Of a stretch of DNA of 21,709 nt, positions 1-6,731 are shown in pieces. Numbering within the stretch: position 1 is the first letter of the stretch; each line of letters begins with the position of its first letter. The position numbers and the translations under genes are program-made. The notes beneath the pieces are model-generated. The model had not been told where the DNA came from and did no database searches. It saw only the letters and a program-made list of their open reading frames with translations. The DNA comes from CAYQMF01 sp964418595 (lineage in GTDB: Bacteria; Planctomycetota; UBA1135; UBA2386): assembly GCA_964418595.1 (NCBI GenBank), contig CAYQMF010000120.1:1-21709 (forward strand), read 5' to 3'.

Positions 1-2
1 TC

Positions 3-3000
3 GTGATGGAGTACGTCGCCGGGCCATCGCTGACGGCGTACTGCGATGCGGTGCGGATGCGCATCCGCGAGCGGCTGGCCCTGTTCGCGCAGGTGTGCAG
101 CGCGGTGCAGCACGCGCACACCAAGGGCGTGATCCACCGCGACATCAAGCCGTCGAACGTGCTGGTCACCCTGCACGACGGCGAGCCGGTGGCGAAGGTG
201 ATCGACTTCGGCATCGCCAAGGCGACCGCGCATCGCCTGACGGAGCACACGCTGTTCACCGAGTTCCGGCAGATGCTCGGCACGCCGGAGTACATGGCTC
301 CGGAGCAGGCCGAGATGAGCGGCCTCGACGTCGACACGCGCGCCGACATCTACTCACTGGGCGTCCTGCTGTACGAGATCCTCACCGGGTCGAAGCCGTT
401 CGACATGAAGACCCTGCTGCAGGAAGGCTACGAGGCCGTCCTGCACCAGATCCGCGAGGTCGATCCGCCCAAGCCCAGCACGCGCGTGAGCACGCTCGGC
501 GGCGACGCCGTCGCCATCGCCAGGCGGCGCAGCACCGACGCGCGGCGCTTGAAGCTGACCCTGCGCGGCGACCTCGACTGGGTGGTGATGAAGGCGCTCG
601 CCAAGGACCGCACGCGCCGCTACGAGACCGCGGGCGCGCTGGCGCAGGACATCCGGCGCTTCCGCGCCCACGAAGCGGTGTCCGCCGGGCCGCCCAGTTC
701 GCTGTATCGCCTCGGCAAGACGTTGCGCCGGCACCGCACCGCCGCGGTCGCCAGCGCCACGATCGCGCTCAGCCTCGTGCTCGGGCTGGCCGCGGCGCTG
801 TGGCAGGCCAGCATCGCGTCGGCGCACTCCGAGGAGGCCACGCGCAGCGCGGCGCTGGCGACCACCAACCAGGCGGTGGCCGAGCAGCGCGCCCGCGAGG
901 CGACCGCCAACCTCGAGCGCGCGCTGCGCGCGGAGGGCGAGGCGCAGGCAGCGCTGGTGGCCGAGCGCGCGGCGCGGCAGGCCGCCGAAGGGCATCGCCT
1001 CGCCGCGCAGGCCATCGCGCTGGCGCGCGAAGACCCGGCCACCGCGCTGCTGCTGGCGCGCGAGGGTCACCGGTTGGCACCCGGCGAAGATGCGCGCGCG
1101 GCGCTCTACGCCACGCTCGAACGCCACCGCCTGCTCGCCGAGCTCGACGGCCACGACGGCGAGAGCCACCTGGTCGTGGCCTCGAGCGACGGGCGATGTG
1201 CAGTCAGCGCCGACAAGACCGACCTGCTGCTGCTGTGGGACCTCGAGCGCGGCCGCATCCGCCACCGCATCGACGTACACACCGGCGAGATCGTGGCGAT
1301 CGGGATGACGCCGGACGCCGCGCTGGCATTCAGCGCGTCACGCGATGGCACGGCGCGCCTGTGGCACGTCGCCAGCGGCGAAGAGGCGCGCCTGCTCCAG
1401 CACGGAGCCCCCGTGCGCGACGCCGGTCTCTCGCCGTCGGGCCACGAGCTGTACACGCTGTGCGACGACCGCGCGCTGCGTCGCTTCGACCTGCGCGGCG
1501 ACGCCAGCGGACAAGTGCTCTTCACCTGCACATCGTCGCCCTTGTCGCTGAGCCTCAGCGGCGATGGCAAGCGCGTCGCGGTGATCGAAGACGACATGGT
1601 CGTGCACGTCCTCGACGTCGACGCGCCGGAGGCGAGGGCCCCGCGGCGCATCGCGCTCTCGCAGCAGTCCCCGCCGAAGTTCTACAACGTGGAGGAGTGG
1701 TACCGGGCGTCGGTCGAGCTGAGCGCCGACGGCAGCCGCGTGCTCACGCGCGACCGCGCGGGCTACGCCGCGGTGTGGGACGCCGACTCGGGAACCCGCG
1801 TGCACGACCACACGGAGACCGACCACTTCTGTGGGCCGGTGCGCTTCGCCCCCGACGGTCGGCTCGTCTACCGCCTGCGCCGACATCGGACCAGCGGCGA
1901 GCCGAGCGCCGAGGTCGTCGTCGCGGACACGGGCGCGGTGGTCTCGGTGCTGGCAGGCCCGATCGGCGTGCGCGCGGCGGGCACGTTCAGCCCCGACGGT
2001 CGCCTCGTGCTCGGGGTCAACGGCGACGAGGGCACGCTGTGGATCACCGGCAGCGGCGAGGCGGTGGGCCACCTGCGTCGCGATCCGTATGCGATCAACA
2101 GCCCCACCTTCCTGACCGACGGCGGGCGCATCCTCACCGGCAGCCAGAGCGGCGACCTGCACGTGTGGGCGGTGTCCGCGTTCCCGGAGCGGCGCGCGCT
2201 CACCCTGCCGCCGCCGGACGCCCGCCGCTTCGAGACGCGCGCGGTCGCACCCGACGGCAGGCACGCGGTCGCGCGCCTCGAGTTCGCGGATCGCCGACCG
2301 ACGCCGGTCGCCCTGTTCGACACGTCGAGTGGCCGCGCCATCCTCGAACTCGTGCCGCCCGGAGTCGACTTCCTCGACGCGCGGTTCAGCGAAGACGGTC
2401 AGCTCCTCGCGGTGTGCGCGGGCGCGCCGCAGGGGATGACGGTGTGGGAGGTGGCGACCCGACGCACGGTGTTCGTGCAGCCGAAGATCCTCGCCCAGCA
2501 CGCGCGGTTCGCCCGCGACGGGCGCAGCATGGTGGTGCGGCAGGCGAAGGAACTGGTCCTGTACGACCTCGCGCGCGGCCTCGAGATCGGCCGGCTGCCG
2601 GTGACGTGGGCGCTGCCTGCGAACCTGTCACCCGACGGCACGCGGCTCGTGCGCGTGGACGGCGAAGCGCAGACCTTCACGGTGTGGGACGTGGCGACAC
2701 GCGCGCGCGTCGGACTCATCGAGCACCATGCGTTCGCCTTCGACGCGGTGTTCGCACCGGACGGCCGCACGCTGGTGACCGTGGCCAACGACGGCACCGC
2801 GCGCGTGCACGACGCGGCGACGCTCGCACCGCGCCACGTCTGCCGGGTGCCCACGGCCGACTACGCGTTCCTCGTGTTCGCGCCCGACGGCGCGCGGTTC
2901 GCCGTGATCGCCGATCGGGAGATGCGGCTCTTCGCGACGACCACCGGCGAACTGCTGGCGCGATGGAGCGACCCCTTGCGGGCGGGCGACGTGTACTTCG

Positions 3001-3515
3001 CCCCCGATGGGTCGCACCTCACCGTACCGCGCCGGCCTGGCGACATCCGCCTGCTGCCGGTCGACCCCGACGCGTGGGCGGCGACGCGCGTGCCGTTCGA
3101 GCTGCCCGTGGCCAGCATGGTCCGCTACGGGATCGGCGACGAAGCGGAACGTGCGGCGCGCGGCCGCAGCGACGTGGAGGCGCTCGTGTCGGCGCGCGGC
3201 CTCGTGGCGCACGCCTCGGCGACGCTCGATGCCGGACACGCCGACGAGACGCTGACCCTGCTGCAGCGCGCCCGCGCCACGCGCCCGCGCATGCCGGCCC
3301 GCTTCCACTTCGTCGAGGCGTGTGCGCTCGCCGCGCGCAGCGCGAGCCAGGGCGACGCCGAGCGAAGGCGCGCCGACGTCGCGGCCGCCATCGCCGCCCT
3401 GCGCCGGCTGGTGGAGGCGGGCTACGCCAACGCAGATGTGCTCGAGACCGCGCCGCTGCTGGCTCCGCTCCGCGACGACCCGGAGTTCCGGGCGCTCATC
3501 GCGTCACTGCGCTGA
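3..3515 (+). CDS. Serine/threonine protein kinase with C-terminal WD40 propeller (5' truncated)
   Basis: Pkn-type membrane kinase whose N-lobe, with the glycine loop and ATP-binding lysine, lies before the window. Numbering from the first visible Met, the catalytic loop HRDIKPSN is at 45-52, DFG at 68-70, APEQ at 99-102 and the helix-F region DIYSLGVLLYE at 115-125. The phrase LDWVVMKAL near 191 is typical of planctomycete-style kinases. A single membrane helix follows (about 247-268), then an Ala/Arg/Glu-rich coiled coil (about 275-345), then a long array of WD40-type blades with SxDGTARLW-like strands. The last 100 residues are helical and TPR-like. The kinase domain should be cytoplasmic and the propeller on the other side of the membrane, where it could sense or scaffold partners; its targets are unknown. 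The frame is open to the left edge, so the Met at 3-8 is not the true start. It converges on the next gene with a 14-base gap. Confidence 0.93.
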   Translation: MMEYVAGPSLTAYCDAVRMRIRERLALFAQVCSAVQHAHTKGVIHRDIKPSNVLVTLHDGEPVAKVIDFGIAKATAHRLTEHTLFTEFRQMLGTPEYMAPEQAEMSGLDVDTRADIYSLGVLLYEILTGSKPFDMKTLLQEGYEAVLHQIREVDPPKPSTRVSTLGGDAVAIARRRSTDARRLKLTLRGDLDWVVMKALAKDRTRRYETAGALAQDIRRFRAHEAVSAGPPSSLYRLGKTLRRHRTAAVASATIALSLVLGLAAALWQASIASAHSEEATRSAALATTNQAVAEQRAREATANLERALRAEGEAQAALVAERAARQAAEGHRLAAQAIALAREDPATALLLAREGHRLAPGEDARAALYATLERHRLLAELDGHDGESHLVVASSDGRCAVSADKTDLLLLWDLERGRIRHRIDVHTGEIVAIGMTPDAALAFSASRDGTARLWHVASGEEARLLQHGAPVRDAGLSPSGHELYTLCDDRALRRFDLRGDASGQVLFTCTSSPLSLSLSGDGKRVAVIEDDMVVHVLDVDAPEARAPRRIALSQQSPPKFYNVEEWYRASVELSADGSRVLTRDRAGYAAVWDADSGTRVHDHTETDHFCGPVRFAPDGRLVYRLRRHRTSGEPSAEVVVADTGAVVSVLAGPIGVRAAGTFSPDGRLVLGVNGDEGTLWITGSGEAVGHLRRDPYAINSPTFLTDGGRILTGSQSGDLHVWAVSAFPERRALTLPPPDARRFETRAVAPDGRHAVARLEFADRRPTPVALFDTSSGRAILELVPPGVDFLDARFSEDGQLLAVCAGAPQGMTVWEVATRRTVFVQPKILAQHARFARDGRSMVVRQAKELVLYDLARGLEIGRLPVTWALPANLSPDGTRLVRVDGEAQTFTVWDVATRARVGLIEHHAFAFDAVFAPDGRTLVTVANDGTARVHDAATLAPRHVCRVPTADYAFLVFAPDGARFAVIADREMRLFATTTGELLARWSDPLRAGDVYFAPDGSHLTVPRRPGDIRLLPVDPDAWAATRVPFELPVASMVRYGIGDEAERAARGRSDVEALVSARGLVAHASATLDAGHADETLTLLQRARATRPRMPARFHFVEACALAARSASQGDAERRRADVAAAIAALRRLVEAGYANADVLETAPLLAPLRDDPEFRALIASLR

Positions 3516-3529
3516 CCCGCGACCCTGCG

Positions 3530-4171
3530 CTACCCGCGTCCGCCCGGCCGCGGTGACCGAAGGCCGCGAACCTGCGAGAAGAGCGCAGGCAGATCGCGAC
3601 CCCGGTCGCAGCCGCGTTGGCGGATGGTGGCGAGCGCGGCGTCGGCGACACTCAAGTCGGCGGCGGAAGCGACACGGAGCAGCGCGACGACGTCGGCGCG
3701 ATCCTGAGGCCGCGTCTGGTCGTCCAGCGCCAAGATCTTCAGTGCCAGAAGATGGCCGACCGACGCAACCGGAACGTCGACGCCGGGGACGATGGTCAGC
3801 GGGCTCGCGTCCGCCACGACCTCCGGCTCGATCCCCGCGGTTGCGAAGAGCAAGTCGACCATGACCCCGCGGCCAGAGCCGTGTTCGAGCCTTACCGTCG
3901 CCAAACGACCGGTCGCTTCCTGCTCGACGATGGCGACGGCCCGGTAGCCGCGGGCCACGAGCGCTCCAACCAGACTCTCGGCCTCGCGGTCGTCACGCAC
4001 TGCCACGGCGAAGTCCAAGTCGCGCGTGAAGCGAGGCTCCGTCCGAGCCGAGACGGCATGACCACCGACCATCGCACATCGCCTGCCGAGCGCCGCCAGA
4101 TCGGCGAGCACGCGCCGGATGAGTTCATCCACGGCGCACTCTCGGCCAGGTGCCCGGCCTTCCGACACCAT
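3530..4171 (-). CDS. AbiEii/MNT-like nucleotidyltransferase (candidate toxin of a TA pair)
   Basis: Predicted 213-residue protein of the DNA polymerase beta-type nucleotidyltransferase fold. It has GGHAV at 36-40, then TRDLDF around 49-54 with metal-binding Asp51 and Asp53, and a third acidic residue in VMVDLLF (Asp106). The lysine-containing helix LLALKILAL (141-149) followed by RPQDRADVVALL matches AbiEii/AbiGii and DUF6036-type enzymes. Family members include type IV toxins and other nucleotidyl-transferring toxins, so the target could be tRNA or a partner protein; this is inference. The ATG at 4169-4171 is preferred because GGAG lies 7 bases upstream. A GTG at 4130-4132, overlapping the stop of the upstream small gene by 8 bases, is a good alternative start. 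Either choice overlaps the small gene, which points to coupled translation. Confidence 0.8.
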   Translation of the reverse strand: MVSEGRAPGRECAVDELIRRVLADLAALGRRCAMVGGHAVSARTEPRFTRDLDFAVAVRDDREAESLVGALVARGYRAVAIVEQEATGRLATVRLEHGSGRGVMVDLLFATAGIEPEVVADASPLTIVPGVDVPVASVGHLLALKILALDDQTRPQDRADVVALLRVASAADLSVADAALATIRQRGCDRGRDLPALFSQVRGLRSPRPGGRG

Positions 4172-4367
4172 CGCCCCACTCCGCACCGGGTCGTTCGCGC
4201 AGCCAGGCGCACAGGAGATCCTCGATCGCCTCCGCCGTCGCGCCAGGATGCGCTCGCTTCAGGTTCTCACGCATCATCGCCCGGCCGTACTCGAACATCT
4301 CCAGGGAGAGCCGCAGCTTGGCCGCGGGCGTGAGGGGGTCGGGCGGATCCGGGATCGGGAGAGACAA
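4125..4367 (-). CDS. Small antitoxin-like protein paired with the nucleotidyltransferase
   Basis: An 80-residue protein starting at TTG (4365-4367), rich in helix and charge. Its core, from KLRLSLEMFEYG through the central MMRENLKRAHPGA to RERPGAEWGDG, resembles small proteins that I recall encoded directly before AbiEii-like nucleotidyltransferases in myxobacteria, actinobacteria and planctomycetes. No DNA-binding motif is obvious. The 3' end overlaps the nucleotidyltransferase gene, as in toxin-antitoxin or enzyme-chaperone pairs, so it may neutralise or guide that enzyme. The start is uncertain: there is no clear ribosome binding site before the TTG, and an internal ATG at residue 24 would remove part of the conserved block. 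The role as antitoxin is inferred from the pairing, not proven by the sequence. Confidence 0.65.
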   Translation of the reverse strand: MSLPIPDPPDPLTPAAKLRLSLEMFEYGRAMMRENLKRAHPGATAEAIEDLLCAWLRERPGAEWGDGVGRPGTWPRVRRG

Positions 4368-4383
4368 CGCACCAAGCGTAGCT

Positions 4384-4401
4384 GCCGCGGGGCGTCGCGG
4401 C
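4384..4401 (-). terminator. GC-rich hairpin between the VLRF1-like gene and the TA-like pair
   Basis: A six-base perfect stem (GCCGCG/CGCGGC) with a six-base loop lies in the 45-base gap between the two minus-strand genes. There is no T tract after it, so it may attenuate or do nothing. With this GC content short hairpins are common by chance. Confidence 0.2.
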
Positions 4402-4412
4402 CACGCGCCACG

Positions 4413-5057
4413 TCAGTGCCCCGCCTCGATCCACTCCACCACGCCGCGCTCGAGTTCCCAGCGCACGCGCACGAGCTCGGCGTGGTCGGGCTCGTGTACG
4501 TGGAAGGGGATGCGGATCGGCGTCAGGTCCACGCGGTCGCGCAGCTCCGTCCAGATGCGCACCGGACACGACACGAACGCAGCGTCGATGCCGGGGTCGG
4601 CCTGCCACTCGCCCACCCGCTCCGCCACCTCGTCCAGCAGCCGCTCCGCGTTCTGCAGGCGCAGGCGCGAGCCGTAGCGCGACTTGCCCTTGGTCTTGAG
4701 ATAGGCGGGTTGCGCCCGACCGTTGCCGCGCACCACGTAGCGCTTGAACACCTTGTGCGCGTGCAGCTCGCCTTCCACCCACAGCCCCAGCGACGCCGAC
4801 CCCGCGCGCACGAGGAGCACCAGCTCGCGCGCGGGCACCGCCTCTGCACGGACGATTACGGCATCAACGGACTCGCCGTCGGCGGCGGCCAGGATCGTCG
4901 GCAGTTGCACGCGGGCGCAGGCGCGGCCAGCCGCGTTGGTGAGCGTGAAGCCCCGCGGCGCCGGCAGGAGCCGCGCGCCCTGCGCGACTGCCTCCAGGCG
5001 ACGCAGCATGGCCGGCGTCTCGCGCCAGGCGAAGCGCTCGCGCGGCTCCGTGCACAT
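4413..5057 (-). CDS. Probable VLRF1/Vms1-like release factor (peptidyl-tRNA hydrolase)
   Basis: A 214-residue protein without signal peptide or membrane segment. The central block HKVFKRYVVRGNGRAQ (101-116), followed by GKSRYGSRLRLQNAERLL (124-141), lines up by eye with the hallmark of the eukaryotic Vms1/ANKZF1 release-factor-like domain. There, an RYTVR strand, a glycine loop with catalytic Gln and an S/AGS-LRRYNE helix come in the same order and spacing; Gln116 would be the catalytic glutamine. That family resembles eRF1 and cleaves nascent chains from tRNA on stalled 60S or 50S subunits during ribosome quality control. Bacterial VLRF1 families are known from sequence surveys, but their biology is thin. 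It leads a minus-strand group whose next genes, 45 bases on, are the TA-like pair. Identification is by motif memory only; another nuclease-like RNA-binding role remains possible. Confidence 0.55.
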   Translation of the reverse strand: MCTEPRERFAWRETPAMLRRLEAVAQGARLLPAPRGFTLTNAAGRACARVQLPTILAAADGESVDAVIVRAEAVPARELVLLVRAGSASLGLWVEGELHAHKVFKRYVVRGNGRAQPAYLKTKGKSRYGSRLRLQNAERLLDEVAERVGEWQADPGIDAAFVSCPVRIWTELRDRVDLTPIRIPFHVHEPDHAELVRVRWELERGVVEWIEAGH

Positions 5058-5266
5058 GCCGGCCAGCGTAGGGACGACGAATTCAAGAAGGTGCCGGCGA
5101 CCTGGGAGTTCTCCCCGTGCGTTCGAGTTGCGGACCCGTTCCGGAGGCGGGTTCCCTCCCCGCCGCGACCACCTCCCCCACCTGCCCCTCGCGGGCAGTT
5201 TCTGGCTCGCTCCGAGGCGTCGCGCTCCGCATCATTCTCGCCCCCCGCAATGACAGCTTCGTACCC
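5058..5266. promoter_or_regulatory. Divergent intergenic region
   Basis: 209 bases separate the starts of the minus-strand VLRF1-like gene and the plus-strand ABC cluster, so both promoters should be here. No convincing -35/-10 pair was found and no Shine-Dalgarno sequence precedes the ATG at 5267. Open frames that cross this stretch on the plus strand are low-complexity extensions without family features. Confidence 0.4.
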
Positions 5267-5989
5267 ATGATCAAGGTCGACCACCTCAGCAAGCGCTTCG
5301 GCTCGATCGTGGCCGTCGACGACATCTCGTTCGAACTCGGCCGCGGCGAAGTCCTCGGCTTCCTCGGCCCCAACGGCGCCGGGAAGTCGACGACCATGAA
5401 GATGCTCACGTGTTTCCTCCGCCCCGACGGCGGCACCGCGGTCCTCGACGGCTGCGACATCCTGAAGGACCCCGTCGGCGTCCGCCGGCGCGTCGGCTAC
5501 GTGCCGGAGAACGCGCCGCTCTACGACGAGATGACTGCCGGCGGCTTCCTCGACTTCGTGTGCGACGTGCGCGGCATCACCGGCGCGCAGGCGAAGGCGG
5601 CGGTCGAGCGCGTCGTCGAGCTGTGCAACATCAGGAGCGTGTATCACCAGGTGATCGAGACGCTCTCGAAGGGCTTCAAGCGCCGCGTGGGGCTGGCGCA
5701 GGCGTTCCTGCACGACCCCGACATCCTCATCCTCGACGAGCCCACCGACGGACTCGACCCCAACCAGAAGCACGACGTGCGCGAGCTGATCCGCACGATG
5801 GGCAAGGACAAGTGCATCGTGATCTCGACGCACATCCTGGAGGAGGTCGAGGCGGTGTGCACGCGGGCCATGATCATCGCCCGCGGCAAGATGCTCGCCG
5901 ACGGCAAGCCCGACGACCTGAAGAAGCGCGGCGACGGCAAGCTCGACGTCTACTTCCGCAAGATCACGCGCACGCAGGAGGTCGCATGA
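5267..5989 (+). CDS. ABC transporter ATP-binding protein, GldA-like
   Basis: A 240-residue cytoplasmic ATPase of normal length. Walker A GPNGAGKS is at 34-41, the signature region LSKGFKRRVGLAQ at 133-145, Walker B ILILDEPT at 153-160 and the switch histidine in STH at 187-189. At the Q-loop the usual Gln is Glu (YVPENAPLY, 79-87), as is common in the GldA/CcmA/NatA-type exporters. It should power the six-TM permease encoded next, whose ATG overlaps this stop as ATGA. The Met at 5267 is chosen because the domain begins directly with IKVDHLSKRFG; upstream in-frame sequence is non-conserved. In Bacteroidetes the GldA-GldF-GldG set is tied to gliding and secretion. Here the same set is followed by a DUF4340 protein, as often seen in non-gliding bacteria, so the substrate is unknown. 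Confidence 0.94.
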   Translation: MIKVDHLSKRFGSIVAVDDISFELGRGEVLGFLGPNGAGKSTTMKMLTCFLRPDGGTAVLDGCDILKDPVGVRRRVGYVPENAPLYDEMTAGGFLDFVCDVRGITGAQAKAAVERVVELCNIRSVYHQVIETLSKGFKRRVGLAQAFLHDPDILILDEPTDGLDPNQKHDVRELIRTMGKDKCIVISTHILEEVEAVCTRAMIIARGKMLADGKPDDLKKRGDGKLDVYFRKITRTQEVA

Positions 5990-6717
5990 GCCCCGCCATG
6001 GCTGTCTTCCGCCGCGAGCTGAAGGGCTACTTCGGCACGCCGGTGGCGTACGTGTTCCTGGTCGTGTTCCTCGCGCTGTCCGCGCACCTCGCGTGGTCGA
6101 ACCAGCTCTTCGAGATGCGCGACGCCAACCTGCGCGTGTTCTTCGGCGGGCTGCCCTGGCTGTTCGCGCTCATGGCGCCGGCCATCGCGATGCGGAGCTG
6201 GGCCGAAGAACGCCGCTCCGGCACGATCGAGCTGCTGTTCACCCTGCCGATCACGACGCGGCAGGCGGTGGTCGGCAAGTTCGCGGCCGGCTGGTCGTTC
6301 TTCCTCATCGCACTCCTGCTGAGCACCAGCATGGTGCTCGCGGTCGCGTGGCTTGGCGACCCCGACAACGGGCCGGTGCTCACCGGCTACTTCGGCGCCG
6401 CGCTCCTGGCGGCGGCCTATCTCGCCATCGGCACGTTCTTCTCGGTGCTCACCAAGAACCAGGTGATCGCCTTCGTGCTCGGCGCGGTCGTCTGCGCCGG
6501 CTTCGTCTACGCCGGTTCGCCGTCGTCGCTCGCCGCCTTCGATGCGGCCGGGTTCGGCTGGCTCGGCGATTTCTTCGGCTCGCTCAGCTTCCTGACGCAC
6601 TACGACGTGCTGCAGCGCGGGCTGATCGAGTTCCGCAACCTGTTCTTCATGCTCACGATCACCGTGGCCTTCCTGATCGGAAGCTGCGTGATGCTCGACG
6701 AGCGCAAGGGCCGCTGA
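5986..6717 (+). CDS. ABC-2 family permease, GldF-like
   Basis: A 243-residue integral membrane protein. Hydrophobic segments lie at about 21-38, 54-69, 100-121, 132-153, 159-177 and 218-236, giving six helices. The cytoplasmic coupling motif EERRSGTIELLFTLPIT (74-90) is diagnostic of ABC-2 permeases of the GldF/NosY type. It should form a dimer with the ATPase encoded just upstream. An excellent AGGAGG at 5976-5981 lies four bases before the ATG, inside the end of the ATPase gene, and the start overlaps that gene's stop. The transported substrate cannot be told from sequence. Confidence 0.93.
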   Translation: MSPAMAVFRRELKGYFGTPVAYVFLVVFLALSAHLAWSNQLFEMRDANLRVFFGGLPWLFALMAPAIAMRSWAEERRSGTIELLFTLPITTRQAVVGKFAAGWSFFLIALLLSTSMVLAVAWLGDPDNGPVLTGYFGAALLAAAYLAIGTFFSVLTKNQVIAFVLGAVVCAGFVYAGSPSSLAAFDAAGFGWLGDFFGSLSFLTHYDVLQRGLIEFRNLFFMLTITVAFLIGSCVMLDERKGR

Positions 6718-6731
6718 AGGAGACCCATCCC

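Noticed and set aside
95..3556. Long open frame overlapping the kinase gene on the same strand
   Set aside because: Arg/Ala/Pro-rich translation without domains; it is an alternative frame of a high-GC gene whose true frame has clear kinase and WD40 motifs.
4119..5270. 383-codon plus-strand frame over the VLRF1-like gene
   Set aside because: Composition is His/Arg/Pro-rich and without domain features, while the minus strand shows a conserved motif block.
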